Shown in pieces: positions 53,076 to 60,979 of a stretch of 64,000 nt of DNA; position 1 is the stretch's first letter, and each line of letters begins with the position of its first letter. The notes below the pieces were generated by a model, which did no database searches, was not told where the DNA came from, and saw only the letters and a list, made by a program, of their open reading frames with translations. Made by a program: the position numbers and the translations under genes. This stretch comes from Polaribacter sp. Hel1_85 (GTDB lineage Bacteria > Bacteroidota > Bacteroidia > Flavobacteriales > Flavobacteriaceae): positions 310,001 through 374,000 of the forward strand of contig NZ_JPDS01000003.1 in NCBI RefSeq assembly GCF_000766795.1, given 5' to 3'.

Positions 53076-53116
53076 ATATTATATGAATGCTTCTTAACAA
53101 CATGATACAAAGTCTC
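53068..53116 (-). promoter_or_regulatory. Antiterminator of the aromatic operon leader
   Basis: RNA GAGACUUUGUAU (53116-53105, end of the leader ORF) pairs over 12 consecutive positions (one G-U) with AUAUAAAGUCUC (53079-53068). The latter includes the 5' arm of the terminator, so the two structures exclude each other. The loop contains the leader stop codon. Confidence 0.75.
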
Positions 53117-53174
53117 TGCTTTTATTGTAAAAATAAAAGTAAAAATAGAAACGAGTAAAAGTGTTATTTAACAT
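53094..53174 (-). CDS. Phe/Tyr leader peptide of the aromatic operon
   Basis: A 26-codon ORF starting with ATG (53174-53172) and ending TAA (53096-53094). Residues 8-18 read RFYFYFYFYNK: four Phe-Tyr pairs in a row (codons 9-16), with further Phe at 6 and 22. It lies just upstream of an antiterminator and terminator and of pheA. A ribosome stalled at scarce Phe- or Tyr-tRNA would leave the antiterminator free; a ribosome reaching the stop would cover it and allow termination. This is the classical amino acid attenuation layout, here tuned to both end products of the operon. Too short for ordinary gene callers. Confidence 0.85.
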   Translation of the reverse strand: MLNNTFTRFYFYFYFYNKSRDFVSCC

Positions 53175-53197
53175 TTGTATGCTCTTTGTTTGAGAGA

Positions 53198-53228
53198 CAA
53201 ATCTAAAGATTAAATTGAAACAAACAAA
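53198..53228 (-). promoter_or_regulatory. Promoter of the aromatic operon leader
   Basis: On the minus strand, TTTG (53228-53225), exactly 19 bases, TAGATTTG (53205-53198): a full match to the Bacteroidetes -33/-7 consensus. The leader ATG lies 24 bases beyond. The rest of 53229-53335 shows no gene. Confidence 0.7.
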
Positions 53229-53335
53229 TTATATCTCCCTTTTTATCAAAGAATTGACATATCATTAAAAATTAGATTGAATGCACCGTTGGTTTTATGA
53301 AATTCCTCAACTAAAAAGGAATAAAAAAGATAATT

Positions 53336-54832
53336 CTAAATTTTAAACCATTCTTTTACCAATTGCTTTTCTATGGGAGCTACTGTTTTGTGGCTATAAT
53401 CGTTTTTAATTGCTTCATATTGATAGTCTTTAGACCATTCTTCTATATTTTTCGCCAAATCTTTTAAAGATTGACAAATAAAATTTAGTTCTTCATTTGC
53501 TATTGTTGGGTGCACAGATAAACGAACCCAACCTGGTTTTTGAGTATTGCAACCATGCAAAATTTCATCTTTAATTCTATTAGAAGTTGCATGATCTACA
53601 TTTAATAAAAAATGTCCATAAGTTCCTGCGCAAGAACAACCTCCTCTAGTTTGAATTCCAAATCTGTCATTCAATAATTTTACAACGAGATTAAAGTGAT
53701 ATTTTTCAAAATAGAAAGAAAAGATACTCAAACGTTCTTTATGATTTGGTGCTAAAATTTTAACTCCGGATAAATTTTCTAAAGTATTAAAAACAATTTC
53801 ATTAATTTCTTCTTCTCTATTTCTAATATTTTGAACACCCATTTTTTCTTTCAATTGTATTGAAAGTGCAATTCTAATGGTTTGTAAAAAACCAGGTGTA
53901 CCACCATCTTCTCTTGCTTCTACATCATCTAAATAATCATGTTCTCCCCAAGGATTTGTGTAACTTACTGTACCTCCTCCTGGATTATCTGGAATTGTAT
54001 TTTTATACAGTTTCTTATTAAAAACTAATACTCCAGAACTACCTGGACCTCCTAAAAACTTATGAGGAGAAAAGAAAATAGCATCTAAATACTCATCTTC
54101 ATTCTCTGGATGCATATCAATATTTACATAAGGTGCACAACATGCAAAATCTACAAAACACAAACCATTATAACTGTGGATTAATTTTGCTACTTCATGA
54201 TAAGGCGTTTCTATGCCTGTTACATTTGAACAAGATGTAATTGAAACAATTTTTATTTTTCTATCCTGATATTTTTGAATGCATTTTTCAAACTCTATCA
54301 AACATAATAAACCTTCATTATTACAAGGAACAACTTCTACATCTGCGATCGTTTCTAACCATGAAGTTTGATTAGAATGATGTTCCATATGACTTATAAA
54401 AACAATTGGTTTTAAATCTTCTGGAATTGTTGTGTGATTCTTTAAGTTTTCAGAAACTTTTAAACCTAAAATTCGTTGAAATTTATTGACAGCACCAGTC
54501 ATACCTGTTCCAGAGGTAATTAAAACATCATTACTATTTGCATTTAAATGACGTTTAATAATATTTCTAGCTTCGTGATATGCTAATGTCATTGCAGCTC
54601 CAGAAGTAGAAGTTTCTGTATGTGTATTTGCAACAAATGGTCCAAATTGATGCAGCATTTTATCTTCAATTGGTCCGTATAATCGTCCACTTGCTGTCCA
54701 ATCTGTATAAATCAATTTTTGTTCTCCATAAGGAGATTGAAAAGTTTGATTAATTCCTACAATATTCTTTTTAAATTGATTAAAATACTGTTCTAAATCT
54801 GACTTTAAACTGTTTTCTTTTGTTGAAATCAT
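53336..54832 (-). CDS. Class V aminotransferase-fold PLP enzyme (cysteine desulfurase-like)
   Basis: 498 residues, longer than SufS or IscS (about 400). Seen: N-terminal TDWTASGRLYGPIEDKM, HMEHHSNQTSWLE, PLP lysine K258 in FFSPHKFLGGPGSSGVL, and a Cys-rich loop RGGCSCAGTYGH near 395 where desulfurases carry the persulfide Cys. Could release sulfur from cysteine or act on another amino acid; family relatives are only annotated generally. Downstream of the DsbD-like gene on the same strand, with its own -7 box. Confidence 0.88.
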   Translation of the reverse strand: MISTKENSLKSDLEQYFNQFKKNIVGINQTFQSPYGEQKLIYTDWTASGRLYGPIEDKMLHQFGPFVANTHTETSTSGAAMTLAYHEARNIIKRHLNANSNDVLITSGTGMTGAVNKFQRILGLKVSENLKNHTTIPEDLKPIVFISHMEHHSNQTSWLETIADVEVVPCNNEGLLCLIEFEKCIQKYQDRKIKIVSITSCSNVTGIETPYHEVAKLIHSYNGLCFVDFACCAPYVNIDMHPENEDEYLDAIFFSPHKFLGGPGSSGVLVFNKKLYKNTIPDNPGGGTVSYTNPWGEHDYLDDVEAREDGGTPGFLQTIRIALSIQLKEKMGVQNIRNREEEINEIVFNTLENLSGVKILAPNHKERLSIFSFYFEKYHFNLVVKLLNDRFGIQTRGGCSCAGTYGHFLLNVDHATSNRIKDEILHGCNTQKPGWVRLSVHPTIANEELNFICQSLKDLAKNIEEWSKDYQYEAIKNDYSHKTVAPIEKQLVKEWFKI

Positions 54833-54859
54833 ACTTTACAAAGCTTCAAATTCGTTTAC

Positions 54860-54867
54860 CAAAAATA
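54860..54867 (-). promoter_or_regulatory. -7 box of the class V aminotransferase gene
   Basis: TATTTTTG on the minus strand, 27 bases before the start; TAnnTTTG match located between two same-strand genes. Confidence 0.4.
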
Positions 54868-54878
54868 GGATTTTAAAA

Positions 54879-57314
54879 TTACTCTTTATTGTTGTTTTTA
54901 AAAACCTCTAAACCACATTCCAAAAACTTTGCGTAGTCGTTTTCATCTGGAGTATAACCTACAGCTTGATTTAGAATTTTTGTACCATCAGAATTTAATA
55001 AAACATAATATGGTTGAGAGTTTGTTTTAAAAAACTGTGTTTGATAATTTGCCCATTTATTTCCATAAGTTTCAAGCTTTCTTGTTCCACCATTAATTCT
55101 ATTTACCAAAATTTGTTCTTCTTTTGGTAATTCCTTTTTGTCATCAACATATAAAGAAATTAGCACATAATCATTTCTTAAATAATTATCAATCTTTTTA
55201 TTTGGCCAAACATGTTCTTCCATTTTTCTACAATTTACACATGCATATCCTGTAAAATCTAGCATAATTGGTTTGTTTACTTTATTAGCATATTCAATTC
55301 CTTTTTTTAAATCTTTAAAGCAATCTAAATTATTAGGACAATCATTTGGATATAAAAAACTATAACCAACTGGAGGTGCTAAACCACTTAATAAAGTTAA
55401 TGGGGTAAATGTTTTTGTCTCTTTATTTACCATAAAACCAGAAGCTAAATAAACTACAAAAGAAGCTACTAAAATACCACCAGCAATTCTAGAAAATGAT
55501 AATTTTTTGATTGGAGAATCATGTGGAAATTTAATTTTACCTAATAAATATAATGCTAAACCTGCAAAAATCAGAATCCATAATAATAAGAATGGTTCAA
55601 TTTTAAGAAGGTTCCAATGTGCAACTAAATCTGCATTTGATAAGAATTTAAATGCTAAAGCCAATTCTAAAAACCCTAAAATCACTTTTGTTGTATTTAA
55701 CCATCCACCAGATTTTGGTAGGGCATTCATCATATTAGGAAACATTGCAAACAAAGCAAAAGGCAAACCCAATGAGACTCCAAAACCTGCCATACCAGCA
55801 GTTAATTGCCACGCGCCTCCATCTGCAGTTAAAGAACCTGCTAATAAAGAACCTAAAATTGGTCCTGTACAAGAAAATGAAACGATCGCTAAAGTTAACG
55901 CCATAAAAAATATGCCAATAAAACCTCCAGAATTTTCTCCTTGAGTTGTTTTATTTGTCCAGCTTGCAGGAAGTGTTAATTCGTAATATCCGAAGAAAGA
56001 AAAAGCAAAAAACACAAATATGATAAAGAAGATAATATTTAACCAAATGTTAGTTGATATCTCATTCAAAATATCTGGATTTACAGAATCTAACAAATGA
56101 AAAGGTACACTTAAAAGGATATAAACTGCAAAAATAAAGAAGCCATACAAGAGTGCTTTTGATATTCCAGCGCCTTTATTTTGTCCGCTTTTCTTTGTGA
56201 AAAAACTAACTGTTAAAGGAATCATTGGAAAAACACAAGGAGTTAACAACGCTAATAATCCGCCTAAAAAGCCAAGTCCAAAAATATTCCAAAGAGATTT
56301 TCCTCCACTTTGTATTTCTGATGAATTACTTTTTATTTCATCTTTACAGGTATCAGAAGAAAAAGACAATCCATCTGTGTTCATTCCATAAAGAAGGTTA
56401 TTTACAGATGTATTATCAACTGATGTAATTATTGAATTTTCATTTTTTCCGTTTAATAAAAAAGTAAAATCTTCATCTATTTGAATGCAAACTTTTCTAC
56501 AAACTTGTCCTGTTAAATTTAAAGTAACCTTAGAAATATCTTGGTTTTTTAACTTTATTCTTTGCTTTAAGATTGCTTTATTATCAAAATACGTTTCTTG
56601 TACATCAAAAATTTCATTAAATTTTTTAATCGTATCACTTTCTACTGCTTTTCCTACCAAGTCATAAGCATCCTTTTCATTAGATTTTGTGATTTCTATT
56701 GGCAAGGCACCTCCATCTGCAGTATGTTGAGAATATAAATGCCAATCGGCATCAATTTCTGCCGTTATTACTAAGTCATATTCAACTTTCGAAATTTTTT
56801 CAATGGAAGTTTTCCATTTTACAGGATTTAATAGCCCTTCATCTGAATTAAAAGGATTCTCAGATTCATTAGGAATATTAAATTTTAAATCTATTTCTGT
56901 TGGTGCTAAACATTTAGAATCGTCACAAACCATAAATTCTACAACACCATTTATTGTATTTATGTCTGATAAAACCTTCACTTCCTGTCTGAAAACAGCT
57001 TTATTTTCAAAAAACTTAATTTTCATTTGAAAAACAGTATCGTCGATTGTATGCCCTTTTTCTTCTATTGTTTTTTCTATTAAAGAAAAATTTTGTTCAG
57101 AATCATCAAACGTAAATGTTGTAGGTACTGGCCCATCTTCTGGAACATTTTGAGAATACAAATGCCAACCTTCTTCTATAGTTGCCGTTGAGACTAATAC
57201 AAACTCACTGTCAGAAATTTTTTCCACAGAAGTAGACCACTCAATAGGATCTTCTATTTGAGAGAATACCCCTAAACTAAAAGTTATAAATAAAAATATA
57301 AATATGTTTTTCAT
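54879..57314 (-). CDS. DsbD-like thiol:disulfide interchange protein
   Basis: 811 residues. Seen in order: signal peptide (about 1-18), two tandem N-terminal DsbD alpha-like domains (each with EEGWHLYSQNVPEDG or DADWHLYSQHTADGG), a membrane domain with about eight helices (about 345-640) including TPCVFPMIPL (Cys near 360) and FSCTGPILGS (Cys near 482), and a C-terminal thioredoxin domain with C-V-N-C near 692-695. Carries electrons from cytoplasmic thioredoxin to periplasmic thiol proteins. The duplicated N-terminal domain is seen here; the electron path is known from the family. Confidence 0.93.
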   Translation of the reverse strand: MKNIFIFLFITFSLGVFSQIEDPIEWSTSVEKISDSEFVLVSTATIEEGWHLYSQNVPEDGPVPTTFTFDDSEQNFSLIEKTIEEKGHTIDDTVFQMKIKFFENKAVFRQEVKVLSDINTINGVVEFMVCDDSKCLAPTEIDLKFNIPNESENPFNSDEGLLNPVKWKTSIEKISKVEYDLVITAEIDADWHLYSQHTADGGALPIEITKSNEKDAYDLVGKAVESDTIKKFNEIFDVQETYFDNKAILKQRIKLKNQDISKVTLNLTGQVCRKVCIQIDEDFTFLLNGKNENSIITSVDNTSVNNLLYGMNTDGLSFSSDTCKDEIKSNSSEIQSGGKSLWNIFGLGFLGGLLALLTPCVFPMIPLTVSFFTKKSGQNKGAGISKALLYGFFIFAVYILLSVPFHLLDSVNPDILNEISTNIWLNIIFFIIFVFFAFSFFGYYELTLPASWTNKTTQGENSGGFIGIFFMALTLAIVSFSCTGPILGSLLAGSLTADGGAWQLTAGMAGFGVSLGLPFALFAMFPNMMNALPKSGGWLNTTKVILGFLELALAFKFLSNADLVAHWNLLKIEPFLLLWILIFAGLALYLLGKIKFPHDSPIKKLSFSRIAGGILVASFVVYLASGFMVNKETKTFTPLTLLSGLAPPVGYSFLYPNDCPNNLDCFKDLKKGIEYANKVNKPIMLDFTGYACVNCRKMEEHVWPNKKIDNYLRNDYVLISLYVDDKKELPKEEQILVNRINGGTRKLETYGNKWANYQTQFFKTNSQPYYVLLNSDGTKILNQAVGYTPDENDYAKFLECGLEVFKNNNKE

Positions 57315-57379
57315 GCTTTAAAATCTATTAAAAAAGAATGATAAACAGGTAAATCCCTACTTACGTTTCTTTTAAAAAT

Positions 57380-57387
57380 CAAAGATA
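57380..57387 (-). promoter_or_regulatory. -7 box of the DsbD-like gene
   Basis: TATCTTTG on the minus strand, an exact TAnnTTTG match, 65 bases before the start. Confidence 0.45.
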
Positions 57388-57424
57388 ATTAAATCAATAA
57401 GACTGAGTTTAACTAAAAAGTTAA

Positions 57425-57446
57425 TTTTGGTTTACATAAACCAAAA
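57425..57446. promoter_or_regulatory. Perfect 22-base palindrome, candidate operator
   Basis: TTTTGGTTTA and TAAACCAAAA flank the central CA. A further half-site AACCAAAT lies at about 57458-57466. Sits between the divergent DsbD-like and PL6 genes, 113 bases before the PL6 start; a LacI- or GntR-type site for polysaccharide control is possible. Confidence 0.45.
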
Positions 57447-57559
57447 ACATTTGAAAAAAACCAAATAAGTTTTATTTTTAAATCATAAAATAAGAACTCT
57501 AAGCAGATAATTTATGGTATCTTCAATTTTATTTTTTATACTAAAAATCAGTTTTAAAT

Positions 57560-59884
57560 ATGAAGTTAAATTTTGAAACAGTTAGTACACTATTGTTTGT
57601 TTTTATATTGCTCTTAATTACTTCATGTAAAGAAAATTCAAAACATGAAACTATTTTTGTAAAAAATAATGCTGAACTTAAAACAGCAATTACAAATGCA
57701 ACTCCTGGAACAAATATTGTTTTAAAAGACGGAATTTATAAAGGTGCACAGATTAAATTTTACGCAATTGGAACCAAAGAAAAACCAATTACATTAAAAG
57801 CAGAAAATCCTGGTAAAGTGTTTTTTGAAGGCAAATCTTATTTGCATTTAGGAGGAGAATATTTAATTGTTGATGGATTATATTTTAGGAATGGTTACAG
57901 TCCAGAAATTAGTATTCTTAGATATAGAATAGGTAAAGATTCAACTGCTTTTCATAGCAGAATTACAAATACCGTTATTAAAAATTTCACCAAACCAAGT
58001 AGACTAACCAATGATCATTGGATCGAATTTTACGGTAAACACAACAAAATAGATCATTGTTATATTTCTGGAAAATCTAACGACGGAGAAACCATAAGAG
58101 TTTTTCAAGACGGAAATAAAAACGTTAGTAACTATCATCAAATTGTACATAATTATTTTGGACCAAGACCAAGAAAAGGTGGTCCAAGAGCAGAAACGAT
58201 TCGTGTTGGAGATAGTAAAACTTCAATGAGTTCTGGTTTTGTAAATGTTTCTGATAATTATTTTGAAGCTTGTAATGGAGAAGTAGAAATAATATCAGAC
58301 AAAACAAACTTCAACACTTTTAAAAACAATATTTTCTACAAATGTGAAGGTTCTTTGGTGTTAAGACATGGAAGTTTTTCTACTGTAGATAGCAACATTT
58401 TTATTGGTGATGATGATTCTGATTTTTATGGAGGAATCAGGTTGGTAAGTACAGGTCATTTTATAACTAACAATTATTTCTATAAAATAAATGGCTCAAA
58501 ATTTAGAAGTCCGTTAGCAGTTATGAACGGTATAAATATGTCGCCAATTAATAGATATAAACAAGTTACAGATGTTGTTGTTGCTTATAATACTTGGGTA
58601 GATTGTAAATCTCCAATTCAAATTGGAGTTGGTCAAAACGTAGCAAGTGCTGGAGTTTTACCTAAATACGAAATTCGTTCTGCTCCACCAATTCGTTCTG
58701 TAATTGCCAATAATTTAATTTACAATCATCAATCAGATGCAAAACCTTTTATCAATCATGATAATATGGAAGGAATTTTGTTTCAAAACAATATTCTTGA
58801 TAATAACGGAAGTGAATTTACAAAGTATGAGGTTTTACAGAATGAAACTGTTAAAATGAAGCAAATTAATGATTGGTTATTTGTTCCAGAAACAAATCAT
58901 TCAGAAGCTTTTAATGAAACCTATATTGGTTATGAATTTGATAAAATAAAAACAGACCTTTTTGAAAGTTCTAGAGCTGATAAAAACAATGTTGGTGCAA
59001 TTACAAATTTAGCAGCAGCAGAAAAGTTTAAAATTGATACCAAAAAATATGGTCCTTCTTGGTTTTCAACTGATAAAATAAATCCTGAAGCAAATCTTAT
59101 AAATGTTTCTAAATCTGATGATTTAATCACTAAAATTTCAGAAGCAAAAAGTGGAGATATTATCAATTTAACAGACAAAGTTTATACATTTAAAACTTCA
59201 CTTAAAATTGATAAAAACGTTACAATTCAATCAAAAAATAAAGCACAAATTATTTTTACGGGTGATAAAAACACTCCTGCTTTTGTAATGAACCCTTATG
59301 GAAATTTATTTTTAGAAAATATTGATATTAAAAGTAAAACCAATCAAATCACTTTTGAAACACTGAAAGGAAACATGTCTGCAGCTTATAATATCACTGT
59401 AAACAATTGTACTATTTCTAATTTTAAATCAATCATTGAAGTTTCTAAAGGTTCGTTTGCAGATAATATCACTTTTAAAAACACTAAAATAAAAGATTGT
59501 AAAAACGGAATTATTTTAGCTTCAGAAGAAAAAGGAGATTATAATGCAGCAATGATTGTAATTGATAATTGTGAAATAACAAACATTCAACAAAATGTGA
59601 TTCATTATTATAGAGGTGGTTATGATGAATCTACCATTGGAGGAAGTTTAAAAGTAACAAATAGCACTTTTAGAAACTCTGGAAGCAAAGAAAAAAGTGG
59701 CATTTTATTAAAAACAAGAGGAATTGTAAATGTTGATATATCAGGAAATACATTTCAAAATAATCCTATAAAAAACATTGCTTTCTTATGGGGAGAAAAA
59801 AATAATCATCACAAAGAAAATACTGTAATTCATTCTGGAAAAATAAAAGTTGAACAACAATTGAAGCTGGATATTCTTTATTAA
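57560..59884 (+). CDS. Polysaccharide lyase family 6 (alginate lyase-like) lipoprotein
   Basis: 774 residues. Seen: lipobox LITSC with Cys23, then a right-handed beta-helix typical of PL6 (alginate lyases and chondroitinase B). Catalytic pair K248 (IISDKTNFN) and R269 (LVLRHGSF), 21 residues apart as in chondroitinase B, and the Ca2+/substrate segment GPRPRKGGPRAETIRVGDS. A second beta-helix region forms the C-terminal third (about 515-774). It would cleave alginate or a related uronate polysaccharide by beta-elimination at the outer membrane surface. Substrate not certain. No SusC/SusD genes are nearby. Confidence 0.9.
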   Translation: MKLNFETVSTLLFVFILLLITSCKENSKHETIFVKNNAELKTAITNATPGTNIVLKDGIYKGAQIKFYAIGTKEKPITLKAENPGKVFFEGKSYLHLGGEYLIVDGLYFRNGYSPEISILRYRIGKDSTAFHSRITNTVIKNFTKPSRLTNDHWIEFYGKHNKIDHCYISGKSNDGETIRVFQDGNKNVSNYHQIVHNYFGPRPRKGGPRAETIRVGDSKTSMSSGFVNVSDNYFEACNGEVEIISDKTNFNTFKNNIFYKCEGSLVLRHGSFSTVDSNIFIGDDDSDFYGGIRLVSTGHFITNNYFYKINGSKFRSPLAVMNGINMSPINRYKQVTDVVVAYNTWVDCKSPIQIGVGQNVASAGVLPKYEIRSAPPIRSVIANNLIYNHQSDAKPFINHDNMEGILFQNNILDNNGSEFTKYEVLQNETVKMKQINDWLFVPETNHSEAFNETYIGYEFDKIKTDLFESSRADKNNVGAITNLAAAEKFKIDTKKYGPSWFSTDKINPEANLINVSKSDDLITKISEAKSGDIINLTDKVYTFKTSLKIDKNVTIQSKNKAQIIFTGDKNTPAFVMNPYGNLFLENIDIKSKTNQITFETLKGNMSAAYNITVNNCTISNFKSIIEVSKGSFADNITFKNTKIKDCKNGIILASEEKGDYNAAMIVIDNCEITNIQQNVIHYYRGGYDESTIGGSLKVTNSTFRNSGSKEKSGILLKTRGIVNVDISGNTFQNNPIKNIAFLWGEKNNHHKENTVIHSGKIKVEQQLKLDILY

Positions 59885-59921
59885 ATTTCAGAAACGAAAT
59901 TTTTAAAAACCATATATATAA

Positions 59922-60305
59922 ATGAGTACTTTTATATTCAATCACATAGCTCTTTCTGTAAAAGATGTAGATAAATCCATAGCCTTTTATCAAAAAATAT
60001 TTCACTTTAAAGAAATTAAGAATACAGCTTCAGATTCTAAAACGAGATGGTTATCTATAGGAGAAGGCAAACAACTTCATTTAATTCCTCGTCCTAATTT
60101 TGAAATAAAAGTAAATAAGGCCGTTCATTTTGCTTTATCAACAGCTAAAATAGATTCATTTGTAGTTTATCTAAAAGAACTGAAAATTGATTATTCTGAT
60201 TGGATTGGTTCACAAAATAAAGATTACGTTCGGAAAGATGGTATTAAACAAGTGTATTTTCAAGATCCAAATGGTTATTGGATTGAAGTAAATGATGCTA
60301 TTTAA
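59922..60305 (+). CDS. VOC-family (glyoxalase/dioxygenase-fold) protein
   Basis: 127 residues, one vicinal-oxygen-chelate domain. Seen: FNHIALSVKDVDKSIAFYQK with the first metal His, KQLHLIPRP, AVHFALST and the C-terminal YFQDPNGYWIEVND with the Glu ligand. A small metal enzyme; substrate unknown. It begins 37 bases after the PL6 gene on the same strand and may be cotranscribed, but is convergent with the redoxin gene (13 bases between stops). Confidence 0.87.
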   Translation: MSTFIFNHIALSVKDVDKSIAFYQKIFHFKEIKNTASDSKTRWLSIGEGKQLHLIPRPNFEIKVNKAVHFALSTAKIDSFVVYLKELKIDYSDWIGSQNKDYVRKDGIKQVYFQDPNGYWIEVNDAI

Positions 60306-60318
60306 TAAATATTAAAAA

Positions 60319-60873
60319 CTATTTCCACTTAATACCACAACCCATACTTGGTTTTTGGTTTTCTAAAGCAGGTTTGTTTTCCAATAAATTATCAAGAGAG
60401 TTTCGTAAATCACTTCCTGTAACTGGCATTCCATTTCCAGGTCTAGAATTGTCTAATTGCCCATGATAAATAGCTTTTAAACCAACATCAAAAACATAAA
60501 AATCTGGCGTACAAGCTGCATTATATGCTTTTGCTACTTCTTGGGTTTCATCATACAAATACGGAAATGGAAATTGTTCTTTTTTTGCCAATTTCTTCAT
60601 TAATTCAGGAGAATCTTGTTGGTAATTTTCAACATCATTAGAACTAATTGCAATAAAACTGATTCCTTTTTGTTGATATTCATTTGCCATTTTAACCAAC
60701 GCTTCATTTACATGAATTACAAACGGACAATGATTACAAATAAACATAATTACAGTTCCTTTTTCTCCTTTTACATCTTTTAGAGAAATTAGCTTGTCAT
60801 CAATTGTATTTATTAAAGTGAAATCGGGCGCTTTTGTTCCTATTGTAAATTCGTTAGATTCTGTTAATGCCAT
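60319..60873 (-). CDS. Thioredoxin/AhpC-TSA-fold redoxin
   Basis: 184 residues, no signal peptide. Seen: GTKAPDFTLINTIDDKLISL, VIMFICNHCPFVIHVNEAL with a CNHC site (about 46-49), FIAISSND, and DVGLKAIYHGQLDNSRPGN typical of the AhpC/TSA-like thioredoxin family proteins. Probably a cytoplasmic peroxidase-like or thiol-dependent reductase; partner unknown. Confidence 0.88.
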   Translation of the reverse strand: MALTESNEFTIGTKAPDFTLINTIDDKLISLKDVKGEKGTVIMFICNHCPFVIHVNEALVKMANEYQQKGISFIAISSNDVENYQQDSPELMKKLAKKEQFPFPYLYDETQEVAKAYNAACTPDFYVFDVGLKAIYHGQLDNSRPGNGMPVTGSDLRNSLDNLLENKPALENQKPSMGCGIKWK

Positions 60874-60979
60874 AATTTGATTAATTTCAAACCAAAAATA
60901 AGGAAATATTTGAAAGAACTAAATGTTGTTTTTCTAATTATTTTCGAATAACTTGCTATTTCATTCCAAATAAAACTTA

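Noticed and set aside
53193-53198. GUCUCU upstream of the leader ORF as a third pairing segment with AGAGAC of the antiterminator
   Set aside because: It overlaps or directly abuts the proposed -7 box, so it is probably not transcribed.
53281-53346. 21-codon plus-strand frame (MHRWFYEIPQLKRN...)
   Set aside because: No downstream gene on that strand, overlaps the end of the minus-strand aminotransferase gene, and no promoter was found.
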